A stretch of 27,186 bases of DNA from Apostichopus parvimensis (taxonomy: Eukaryota > Echinodermata > Holothuroidea > Aspidochirotida > Stichopodidae), in contig KN883952.1 in NCBI GenBank assembly GCA_000934455.1, positions 34,549 to 61,734 on the forward strand, read 5' to 3'. Shown piece by piece: positions 20,201 through 27,186 of the stretch. A model generated the notes under the pieces. The model was not told the DNA's origin and did not search any database. It saw only the letters and a program-made list of their open reading frames with translations. The position numbers and the translations under genes were made by a program. Every line of letters starts with the position of its first letter. The first letter of the stretch is position 1.

Positions 20201-23200
20201 TGCTGTTTTACAAACAAGTCCCAGGATATGATACTGCGCAACACTTCTGCTCTGTAAGCAGATATAAACATGTTAGGCAACAATACGCAAACGTTCATTA
20301 TTCAGTCATGCTTTGTTCAAGTACTTATTGATGTATTGTCCAGTTTGCCAGGTTGCACTGGGGCAGTTGAGAGTGTTCTACAGTGCCCCCTGAACAATTT
20401 TGACAATCTCCAATTTTTTTCACTTGATTTGAAATTGGTTGACATCTAAATAAATCTCGACTATCGTTCACATTCTGAGTTTCAATCCACACAGTGATAG
20501 TGATTTTGTTCAACTCTTGTGGCAATCCCCCAGGTTTATTCACCCCATGAATATTTATGAGGGAGCATAGAATGATAACAGATCGTGCGGCTGATTGATT
20601 TTACCCAACATCAGTTTTGACGTCTGAGTCACATCCACATGAACACTGATTAAATTAATGAGGAAAGATGTTCCACAAGTTTTTCTCTCTGCATTTTGTT
20701 CTAATTATTTGAGGTGGAGGAAATTTGATCAGAGGAATTCATTATCATAACTTGACAGCGACTAACAATTTGGAACCCAAATTCATTTTGATAGCATCAA
20801 CTTTCAAACATTCGTCAAAGTATTTGTAGTCAGTTTAAGTATATAATTTGAGAGAAAATTCATGATTTTGGTTTAAGATATACTTCATGGTCTAGGTAGA
20901 GGTATACTTCACGGTCGAGGTAGAGGCATACTTTGTAGTGAAAATATGGAACATGCTAGAATGTTTGATATTCATAGTATTTTTCACAATAGACAATTGT
21001 AATTAAGGTGAAACTTAGCGACAGTATAGCATGGCCACTCACTTACCACTAAATGAAGTACAAATCCAAAGGCATCTGTATGTACTGTATGTGTGTGGTA
21101 ATGTACCGATATTGCCATGTATAACAGTCTTAAATTACACACAGTATGTTGTATTTGAAGAGAAAACCTGCGGTTGATTGGAAAAGATTTGCTGGTAGAA
21201 TCAATCTTCAAGTAATGCTTTTATGTTGTACATATTATTACATACTGTAGTAGCTAAATTTATCAAACGCCTTTTTGCACGGGTAACAGATCTCAAGCAG
21301 ATTTGGACCAGTTTTTCTGTGCAATGCTTTTTTTTTCAACAAGCAAATCTATTCTGGCAAAATCTAGTTGATGCCTAGAGTGGGAATACTTGTCTCTTTC
21401 AGATCTTGGCTGCAACGAAAGACCTTTCTTTCTCAGGTGTCATCCATCACATCAGGTCTCAATAGACTCACTTTTCTCATCGTTTTGTCCCACGGATTAT
21501 TTTTCTGCAGATTTGACCCGATATATGACCACACTGCATCTTCCCCCACCCACCCGTTGCATACCACACCCCCTCTCCCCACATGCTACACAGTCTATGT
21601 AATCTGTAAACCTTATCCATATTTTGCCTTTTTGCTGCTCACGAACCGTTGATCAGTTAGTTCCTTAAAGTAGGAGTAAAACCCAACCATCCTTATTGGT
21701 CCATATGTGCGGTTGAAATTTGTAATGAACAACCCAGCACCGCTAAAAACAATCTGATCCCATTCTGTAGAAATCACACTTTTGATTTTCCGTCACGCCT
21801 ATGACCGAAGTCTTGAGCAAGTATTCGTTCAACATCATCAAAGCCCCCTCCCCCCCATTCTTGAAATGTATTACAGGATTTCCAGTTTGTGATATATATA
21901 TGCGTTTTTTTATTTGTTTATGAAGAATTTGGATACACTTTCTTCAACTAATCTCCATTTAATGGATTTTTTCCTTCACTCCAACAGCTGACTGTTCGGA
22001 TAAAAGACGTCACAGCCATCACAAAAGAGAGGACCATTAGGTTCATTCCAAATGCCATTCAAGTCAGCACTGCCACTGAAAAGGTATTTAACAATGTTCA
22101 CCAATGTCATACTCCTCCGCCCACCCCGATGCCGACCCCACCCAAACCATTCTTAGATTTTCATCACCACTATTGGAAATAAAGTTGTACCCATACTGCT
22201 CTTGGTGGAAATGAAAAGTTACTAGCTGCTGTTTGACCCAAAGTGACATCCTTATATACTGCACTGTCGAGATGTCTGCTGAAGATATTAAAGCAAACTG
22301 GTCGTGTGTGTCTTCTTCACCTTCTAGCTTACCTGTCTCCTCGCAACTTTAGCCCCCCTTCTTTCTCTCTCTTCAAATGTCAAGAGTGAGCTGTATCATA
22401 ACTCTATGACAGGGCACAACACATCCATAGGTTTGATGGTATACTGTCACAATGGAGAAGGGTTTCCCTAACTTTATCCCCCCACAAACCCCCTGTGGAT
22501 GATGTCAGAGTTGTCCACAAATCCCCAACTTTTCATCATTATTATACTATAATATGCATAACAGTGCTTCGTAAAAGATCAAGTTCATAGTGTAATATTG
22601 TATTGAAAAAAAAAACCAAAAAGAGTGTGACCATAGGTATGACTTTTGTACATCACTAAATTATATGATATATCAGATTTTAGTTCAACAAAAAGTACTC
22701 TAGTTTTGACTTTCAGAAACGTCTCACGAACCCCCTGGGATGGCCTCACCCTCCCCCTGGGGTTCCCTAGGGGGTTCATGCACGCCAGTTAGGGAACCCC
22801 TGCAATAGAGGATGAATCTCGTGAGAGAATATGGTTTTGAAAAAAAACCTGCATCACTTGGTTTGAACAGCAGGTCCATGCCTACAACACTGTTATATAC
22901 AGTAGTACATATCTGTACTTGAGTGTTTTAAATGTTAAAATCTCAGCAATGTAACCTACACTCCATGTTCACTCAACTTTTCACTCTTGATAACTACTGT
23001 AATAGTGCTCTCTTCAAAAACCGTTGTGTTTTTATAAAAATTTAGTTTTTTTTCTTCCTTCAGCATGCTACTCAAAAGTGGATTTTCTCGTGGTTCAATT
23101 GCTTGAATCATAAAGCCTACCCTCATATATGTCTAATGTTGAGTCTGTTGTACAGGTCTAGACATAAGTCAGTGTAGAGGATGGTTACAAAAAACCCCGG

Positions 23201-26200
23201 CTGCCACCAGCAGTAAATGCTATCAGTGTCTCCCGGGGATCTGTGTGTGTTTTAAGGAGTAGACATACTGTAACTTTACTGATTGTATTAACAGTGCGAA
23301 CAGCAGAAGACACTTTGGGATTTTCTTCAAATGGTGTATATTAAGTAAACCTACATTTTAGTCTCCTTCAAGTGGAATTTATAATCAGTTTCAGAGAGCT
23401 AACTTATGACTTTACGATGTATCAGTAATGTCGGTTTTGTTTTACTTTCCTTTCAGTATTTTTTTGCATCTTTCATGTCACGAGATAAGGCGTTCCATCT
23501 TCTGTTCAAAGTCTGGCAGAATGCACTCCTTGCTCAGGTCAGTATTTTGGACAGACAGGAGAGAGGTAACGTGTGGCATGAGACACTCGCGAAGAGATGA
23601 CATGTGGCATGAGACACTCGTGGTGAACATACAGAGTTAAAAATCATGCTTTTGTTTTTTTCCCCTGTGGGAGATATATACAGGTTCATTGTCATATGAT
23701 ATAAATGGTCTACCATTTTACCCAAATGTTTGATATCAAGGAACCACTACAAGTCCTTTAGGGGGATGAGATCTAATTTGTTTGTCATAACAGTAAAATA
23801 ATATCAGGATTCAACAGGTAAAATGTGGCATGAGACACTCGTGAAGAGATGACATGTGGCATGAGACACTCATGGTGAATGTACAGAGCTAAAACTAATG
23901 CGTTTCATATAGCATCTCTATTTGTGACGTATCATTGAAAATTTCACTCAGCTGTGTGACAGCAGCGATTGATGACGGAGAGCTGTTAACCGTTTCTTTA
24001 AATCCTGTCTATAGAGTATGACACCACTAGAATATTGGAGCTGGATCCACAAACTGTACGGATCCGATCTCGGTCTGGATGAAGAAGAGCTACCCCACGA
24101 TTACGTGGAGCCGGTCGACGAGGAAACCGCCGCCAAGGAGAAAGAGAAGGAAGAAGGACGAGGAACACCAGATGTGGCTTCCAGAGTTGGAGAAGACCTG
24201 GCAGAGGTCAGTAAAAGTAAAAGTAAAAGTCTAACTCTTATTCTGACCGATCTCTGTGTCATGTTCACACTGGGGCTCAAGTTATGGATCGAGAGGGGGG
24301 ATCTCAAGTGTTCTAGAGCAAGTTTGAAATTGCCTCAAGAGTTGCATGACATAGCAGGGTATCTCTGCAATTTTCAAAGTTTGATAGGGTGCCCAGGTAG
24401 TTTCTCCAACGTGAAAGAAAACGAGGATGAATATGACAGGAGACAAGAAGAATTTGTGAGCTTTGTTCGTAAAACTGCTCTCGCAGCTGCTTTAAAGCTG
24501 TTTTATGTCTCTCCCAGCTGCTTCAAAACTGTTTTACTGTTGCAAATATGGCTGGCATTTGGGATCATTTTTGAGATCATGACCATGGGCATCTTCATAA
24601 ACTTGATGCAAGCAGGGGGGGGGGCGCAGGGGGGCACAGCAGTCAGGCCGTTGGAAACAGATTATTTTTATGGGCATTATGGTGAACTGCGTAGCTGCTG
24701 TCAGTTAATTGGAGCCCTGATTCACACATAACTGGATTCCTTGTAGGGTCCATGGCCTACCAAATGGATTTATGTGGATACATCCATCGATTTGGCTCTG
24801 AAAAATCAAGTTATAAACCATTCAGTAGAAAAGTTTTCATTCAGCATTCAGCAGAAAGTTTTGTGTCGTAACAGTTTGGTGAAATTTTTATGGTAATTTG
24901 CATATTTCTTTGTTTATAAATCCTTGTGAAGTTTGTGGTTACATTGGTCCACCATGAATACCACAAGATTGCTTGCAAATCCGACCCAAAGAAAGAGAGC
25001 TTTGAAATTTTGGACCTTGAGATGTCATTGTCCCCTCCCCCTAAAGATATTTTCTCCTGTTTCTTTTCTTTTATATCAGAGAGATGATGGCACGGAGGAG
25101 GGCGAAGAAATTTCCAAATCGGACGGGGAGCTCCACATCAGCCGAGAGGAGTCGAGTGACTTGCTTTCTGCCAGTGATATTGATGAGGGTAATTTGACCA
25201 TATTATGTTCCTTGAAGGAACTGATCGAATTCCAATTCCTTAAATTACAAGAAAGTCATAAAACTTCCTCCTCACTTCCCTGTCTTCTCACAACAACTAC
25301 ACTATCACTCTTCTGTGTCTACTGTCAACCTTTTAGCACAGTATAAACACTCCTGGTGACCTGCCCATTCTGGTCTACCGCCCTCATTATTCTACCATCC
25401 AAAGAAGTGTCTTCTGAGCTAGTTATTTGAGCAGAATGTCCCTCTCTAAAAGTCCTGATTTCATCTTTTTTTGGTATTTTTCACCACATTTCGCTCATAT
25501 TATTGGAATGTGTCATAGAAATAACACAAATTAATTATTTCTATCCAACTGGTCCAAGTTTCCTGGTAATTATAAAACTCACCAGGTTACAAGTGAATGA
25601 AACTAATAACTTCTGCATGTACTTATACATGCCAGGTAGGCTAGGTTTAATGTTTTCTGTTAAAGTGTTAGGCTACGGCTAAGATCGGGAAGTTCATTTT
25701 GAAAAGCAACAAAATTCTCACGATTTGAAATACCAGTTTTTTACCCAATTGTATTTATGAGTTAGTACAACGCAAAGATTCAAGAGTCGCAGGAGACAGT
25801 TATTACTTGGAGCAGTCTGTGTAGGTTACACAACAAATATCAATGCATTGCCTACAGTTGGCTTCATGGAAGCCAGTGGCACGGATGACCTTCATGTTTC
25901 ATTTCTAGATATAAAAAAAAACCATTGCCTCAGAATATTGTAACATTCCACACTTTTCCAGTTCATGTTACACTCAAAAATATGAAAAACTAACAAAAAA
26001 TAATGTTGATCTTGTGACGTCTCCCTGTTACTTTTAGGCATTGACCCGATCACCCTCTTGGGGTTCGAAGGCAAGTCCGTTCTTAACGAATTTTACAATG
26101 TTCCAGTCGATCAGTTGTTTACTTCGTTGATAGCCGGACCGGAAACTCTTTACGAGAAGGTTCTGGAAGCCAATGGCAGTACAGGTATGTCATCCTGATT

Positions 26201-27184
26201 ATTCCTGATCATGTGATTATAAAATGTACCAAGTTTAATGTTTCTTGCACTAAAAGCAAACTGTTGTTCAGTGGTGGTTACTCTAGGGCAAAATAAAATG
26301 GTTATTTATGACTTGTCAAAATGGAACATTATTCCAAAATAAAATGTTTTTTTGCCTGGTCTCTCCACTTGATATTAGACAACATTTTACAGTGCTCAGC
26401 AGCTCCGATTCCATTCCAGTCAGGGTTCATTAAGTACATTTCTATTTAGTACATTACTATTTAGTACATTAATGTTTAGTACATTACTGTACATTACTAA
26501 TTAGTACATTACTATTTAGTACATGACTATTTAGTACATGACTGTTTAGTACATTACTGTTTAGTACATTACTGTTTAGTACATTACTGTTTAGTACATT
26601 ACCATTTAGTACATTACTATTTAGTACATTACTATTTAGTACATTACTATTTAGTATATTAGTATTTAGTACATTACTATTTAGTTCATTACTATTTAGC
26701 ACGTTACTATGTTAGTACGTTACTATTTAGTACATTACTATTTAGTACAGTTACTATTTAGTACATGACTATTTAGTACATGACTATTTAGTACATGACT
26801 GTTTAGTACATTACTATTTAGTACATTACTATTTAGTACAGTTACTATTTAGTACATGACTATTTAGTACATTGCTATTTAGTACATTACTATTTAGTAC
26901 ATTACTATTTAGTACATTACTATTTAGTACATTACTATTTAGTACGTTGCTATGTTTGTACATTACTATTTAGTACATTACTATTTAGTACATTGCTATT
27001 TAGTACATTACTGTTTAGTACATTGCTATTTAGTATGTTACTATGTTAGTACCTTACTAACAACATTATACTTTGTCTCCTCGGTCCTGTTTCACCGTTA
27101 TCTTCTTTCACTTTAGACATCGTCGTATCTGATTGGAATTCAGAGAATGAAATCGAGGAGAGAACTTTCTGTCATAACATGCAG
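13947..27184 (+). CDS. GRAMD1: GRAMD1/Aster sterol transfer protein (5' part, 10 coding exons, runs off window)
   Basis: Join of 13947-14203, 17050-17263, 18276-18360, 19425-19528, 21988-22083, 23457-23537, 24015-24206, 25080-25188, 26038-26184 and 27117-27184: 1353 nt, 451 codons, every junction in frame. Domains: a Ser/Lys-rich disordered N-terminus ending in SSSKKTKKSSPWYT; GRAM domain about 170-279 (FRKVFKTLPENERLVADYS, then ENWICFYANIFRWET, then RFIPNAIQV); acidic linker about 300-380; VASt/ASTER domain from about 394 (LNEFYNVPVDQLF), cut by the window edge. In vertebrates GRAMD1A-C are ER-anchored at plasma membrane contacts. GRAM senses phosphatidylserine and accessible cholesterol, and VASt carries the sterol to the ER. 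Invertebrates usually have one gene, so a vertebrate paralogue letter is not assigned. Confidence 0.93.
14541..14801. mobile_element. MITE with 9-bp target duplication (Mutator-like)
   Basis: A 261-bp element in GRAMD1 intron 1. Direct repeats TTCTACTTA lie at 14532-14540 and 14802-14810. Terminal inverted repeats share GTGGCTATTYTTACGAC, set in four bases from each end (left CAAA, right GGCC on the complement). Inside, a GTAACAATAATTTCC motif and an ATGCGCAGTTGCTTTA motif each occur twice, showing internal duplication. A telomere-like TTAGGG-type run (TTAGGGTTTAGGGTTAGGG, about 14668-14686) sits between them. A 9-bp duplication is characteristic of Mutator-like elements. No transposase is present. 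Confidence 0.7.
14811..17049 (+). other. GRAMD1 intron 1, remainder
   Basis: About 2.2 kb of AT-rich intron. It is rich in TACTGTA/TACAGTA heptamers, for example clustered at 16829-16864, and has a G-rich tract at 16201-16238. No exon or RNA gene was recognised. Confidence 0.65.
17050..17263 (+). CDS. GRAMD1: GRAMD1 coding exon 2
   Basis: Acceptor acattcag|ggatgg, donor act|gtgagt. Codes residues 86-157: Gly-rich start, Thr/Ala/Ser-rich middle, then the Lys/Ser-rich KSPSSSKKTKKSSPWYT. This tail is similar to the KNSKKSQSWYN-type segment just before the GRAM domain of vertebrate GRAMD1. Confidence 0.85.
17264..18275 (+). other. GRAMD1 intron 2
   Basis: A 1012-base intron. An open frame at 17695-17979 shows no domain and no splice support. 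TACTGTA-type motifs are again frequent. Nothing else was recognised. Confidence 0.7.
18276..18360 (+). CDS. GRAMD1: GRAMD1 coding exon 3 (GRAM start)
   Basis: Acceptor ccatgcag|gtactg, donor gccg|gtgagt. Codes residues 158-185, with SYKSKLDEFRKVFKTLPENE, the conserved opening of the GRAM domain in this family. Confidence 0.93.
18368..19080 (+). repeat. Minisatellite, 23-bp unit with internal dyad
   Basis: About 30 copies of TGTCTTATGTGACACACTGTAAA or variants fill most of GRAMD1 intron 3 (18361-19424). Each unit contains GTGTC-TTAT-GTGACAC, so every repeat can fold on itself. A longer block with distinctive variants (containing TTACTTGACTGACTTAATG at 18531 and 18744) is itself duplicated at a 213-bp period, a higher-order structure. 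The last units (about 18958-19060) are the most uniform, suggesting recent expansion. Confidence 0.93.
19425..19528 (+). CDS. GRAMD1: GRAMD1 coding exon 4 (GRAM core)
   Basis: Acceptor tcttccag|attact, donor gtg|gtaagg. Codes residues 186-220: DYSCALQKDILVHGRMYVTE then NWICFYANIFRWETV. This is nearly identical to vertebrate GRAMD1 and is the clearest family marker in the window. Confidence 0.96.
19608..19634. repeat. AT-rich microsatellite
   Basis: A short (TA)n-type run in GRAMD1 intron 4, shortly after the donor at 19529. Confidence 0.7.
19635..21987 (+). other. GRAMD1 intron 4, remainder
   Basis: About 2.3 kb without a recognised gene. It contains a 14-C run at 20163-20176 and a 24-bp unit repeated about 2.3 times at 20879-20935 (TATACTTCAYGGTCKAGGTA). 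No exon was seen between exons 4 and 5. Confidence 0.65.
20879..20935 (+). repeat. 24-bp tandem duplication
   Basis: TATACTTC...GGTAGAGG is repeated at 20879 and 20903, with a partial third copy from about 20927. Units differ at two or three bases. Confidence 0.85.
21988..22083 (+). CDS. GRAMD1: GRAMD1 coding exon 5 (GRAM core)
   Basis: Acceptor tccaacag|ctgact, donor aag|gtattt. Codes residues 221-252 (LTVRIKDVTAITKERTIRFI then PNAIQVSTATEK). Phase 0 at both ends. Confidence 0.95.
22458..22802. mobile_element. hAT-type MITE with 8-bp target duplication
   Basis: A 345-bp element in GRAMD1 intron 5. Left end AAGGGTTTCCCTAACT (22458-22473); complement of right end CAGGGGTTCCCTAACT (22802-22787): 14 of 16 match. 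Flanks are CAATGGAG (22450-22457) and CAATAGAG (22803-22810), an 8-bp duplication with one mismatch. Both the end sequence (CAGGGGTTCCC) and the duplication length are those of hAT transposons. The right half has a second palindrome-like CCCTGGGGTTCCCTAGGGGG (22755-22774). No transposase. Confidence 0.75.
22811..23456 (+). other. GRAMD1 intron 5, remainder
   Basis: About 650 bases of AT-rich intron after the MITE, with no further structure recognised. It ends in a good pyrimidine tract before exon 6. Confidence 0.65.
23457..23537 (+). CDS. GRAMD1: GRAMD1 coding exon 6 (GRAM end)
   Basis: Acceptor cctttcag|tatttt, donor cag|gtcagt. Codes residues 253-279 (YFFASFMSRDKAFHLLFKVW then QNALLAQ), the last strand and C-terminal helix of the GRAM domain. 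Phase 0 at both ends. Confidence 0.95.
23565..23648 (+). repeat. Direct repeat pair in intron 6, copy 1
   Basis: About 84 bases repeated at 23817-23900 (offset 252). Each copy contains a doublet of TGTGGCATGAGACACTC separated by GAAGAGATGACA, then GGTGAA and ACAGAG. It lies just after the exon 6 donor, in GRAMD1 intron 6 (23538-24014). Confidence 0.9.
23817..23900 (+). repeat. Direct repeat pair in intron 6, copy 2
   Basis: Second copy of the 23565-23648 repeat with few differences. The roughly 168 bases between the copies are unrelated AT-rich sequence, so this is either a segmental duplication of the whole 252-bp unit with divergence or two insertions. Confidence 0.9.
24015..24206 (+). CDS. 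GRAMD1: GRAMD1 coding exon 7 (linker)
   Basis: Acceptor tctatag|agtatg, donor gag|gtcagt. Codes residues 280-343. MTPLEYWSWIHKLYGSDLGL matches the post-GRAM helix of vertebrate GRAMD1 (KELWHFVHQCYGNELGL type). An acidic DEEELPHDYVEPVDEE and a charged Lys/Glu tract follow. The frame stays open for 174 more codons past the donor (see findings). Phase 0 at both ends. Confidence 0.92.
24207..25079 (+). other. GRAMD1 intron 7 with long in-frame open stretch
   Basis: An 873-base intron. The exon 7 frame continues open to a TAG/TAA-type stop at 24729-24731 (TAA). At 24528-24608 the frame encodes a hydrophobic stretch (TVLLLQIWLAFGIIFEIMTM and onward). A 31-bp imperfect tandem duplication (AGCTGCTTYAAARCTGTTTTA) lies at about 24485-24540 and a G run at 24617. 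Normal splicing is expected because the donor and the exon 8 acceptor are good. Confidence 0.6.
25080..25188 (+). CDS. GRAMD1: GRAMD1 coding exon 8 (acidic linker)
   Basis: Acceptor tatatcag|agagat, donor gag-g|gtaatt. Codes residues 344-379, an acidic Ser/Glu/Asp-rich linker (DDGTEEGEEISKSDGEL, ending SASDIDE) that corresponds to the variable region before VASt. The match to the family is in composition rather than sequence. Confidence 0.8.
25189..26037 (+). other. GRAMD1 intron 8
   Basis: An 849-base AT-rich intron with no gene or repeat recognised. The exon 8 frame reads on for about 50 codons past the donor without a domain. Confidence 0.7.
26038..26184 (+). CDS. GRAMD1: GRAMD1 coding exon 9 (VASt start)
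   Basis: Acceptor acttttag|gcattg, donor acag|gtatgt. Codes residues 380-428. LNEFYNVPVDQLFTSLI and YEKVLEANGST correspond to the N-terminal helix region of the VASt/ASTER sterol-binding fold (vertebrate YVNEVFNFSVDKLYDLLF type). Confidence 0.9.
26430..27060 (+). repeat. Minisatellite, 15-bp unit
   Basis: About 40 copies of AGTACATTACTATTT and close variants (ACTGTTT, ATGACTATTT, single-base insertions) in GRAMD1 intron 9 (26185-27116). The array ends only 56 bases before the exon 10 acceptor. The unit length is a multiple of three, which is why the minus strand gives a spurious Leu-Asn-Ser-Asn-Val repeat frame. Confidence 0.96.
27117..27184 (+). CDS. GRAMD1: GRAMD1 coding exon 10 (VASt, at window edge)
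   Basis: Acceptor tcactttag|acatcg. Codes residues 429-451 (DIVVSDWNSENEIEERTFCH then NMQ). CAG|gt at the last bases of the window looks like a donor at 27185. If so, the exon ends at 27184 in phase 0, but it may continue past the edge. The remainder of VASt and the C-terminal ER anchor are outside. Confidence 0.8.
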
Positions 27185-27186
27185 GT

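Noticed and set aside
26484..26702. Minus-strand open frame encoding a Leu-Asn-Ser-Asn-Val pentapeptide repeat
   Set aside because: It is the 15-bp minisatellite read in its only stop-free frame; there is no start context, splice support or domain.

Overview
This window is animal nuclear DNA: split genes with GT-AG introns, long AT-rich non-coding stretches, microsatellites, minisatellites and small non-autonomous DNA transposons. There are no bacterial operons, rRNAs or CRISPR arrays. Echinoderm (possibly sea cucumber) is only a guess from repeat style; the protein evidence says just that this is a metazoan with vertebrate-like orthologues.

Two genes lie head to tail on the + strand. Gene 1 (1710-7760, seven coding exons, 287 codons) is complete and recognisable as R3HDM4, a small poorly characterised protein with a C-terminal R3H nucleic-acid-binding domain. 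Gene 2 (13947 to beyond the right edge, ten coding exons, 451 codons seen) is the 5' part of a GRAMD1/Aster gene, which encodes an ER-anchored sterol transfer protein. The whole GRAM domain and the start of the VASt/ASTER sterol-binding domain are present; the rest of VASt and the C-terminal membrane anchor lie outside. Every exon junction in both genes keeps the reading frame, and the joined proteins align with the vertebrate families as I remember them. Nothing suggests the two genes work together; they look like ordinary neighbours.

The rest is non-coding: 1-1709 upstream of gene 1 (including a 34-base C run), the introns, and about 6.2 kb between the genes. It contains several mobile elements with terminal inverted repeats and target-site duplications that I could define to the base. 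They are a pair of related elements in opposite orientation with 6-bp duplications (5128-5575 and 8514-8803), a hAT-type element with an 8-bp duplication (22458-22802) and a Mutator-like element with a 9-bp duplication (14541-14801). There is also a two-copy dispersed repeat (8020-8135, 13095-13219) whose minus strand resembles a degenerate hammerhead ribozyme. Two large minisatellites sit in GRAMD1 introns (23-bp unit at 18368-19080, 15-bp unit at 26430-27060).

The most interesting gene-level observation is that GRAMD1 intron 7 stays open in frame for 174 codons after exon 7 and encodes a membrane-segment-like stretch before a stop. If the intron were retained, the product would be a GRAM protein with its own membrane anchor and no VASt domain. 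This is inference and needs RNA evidence. I found no clearly new multi-gene system.
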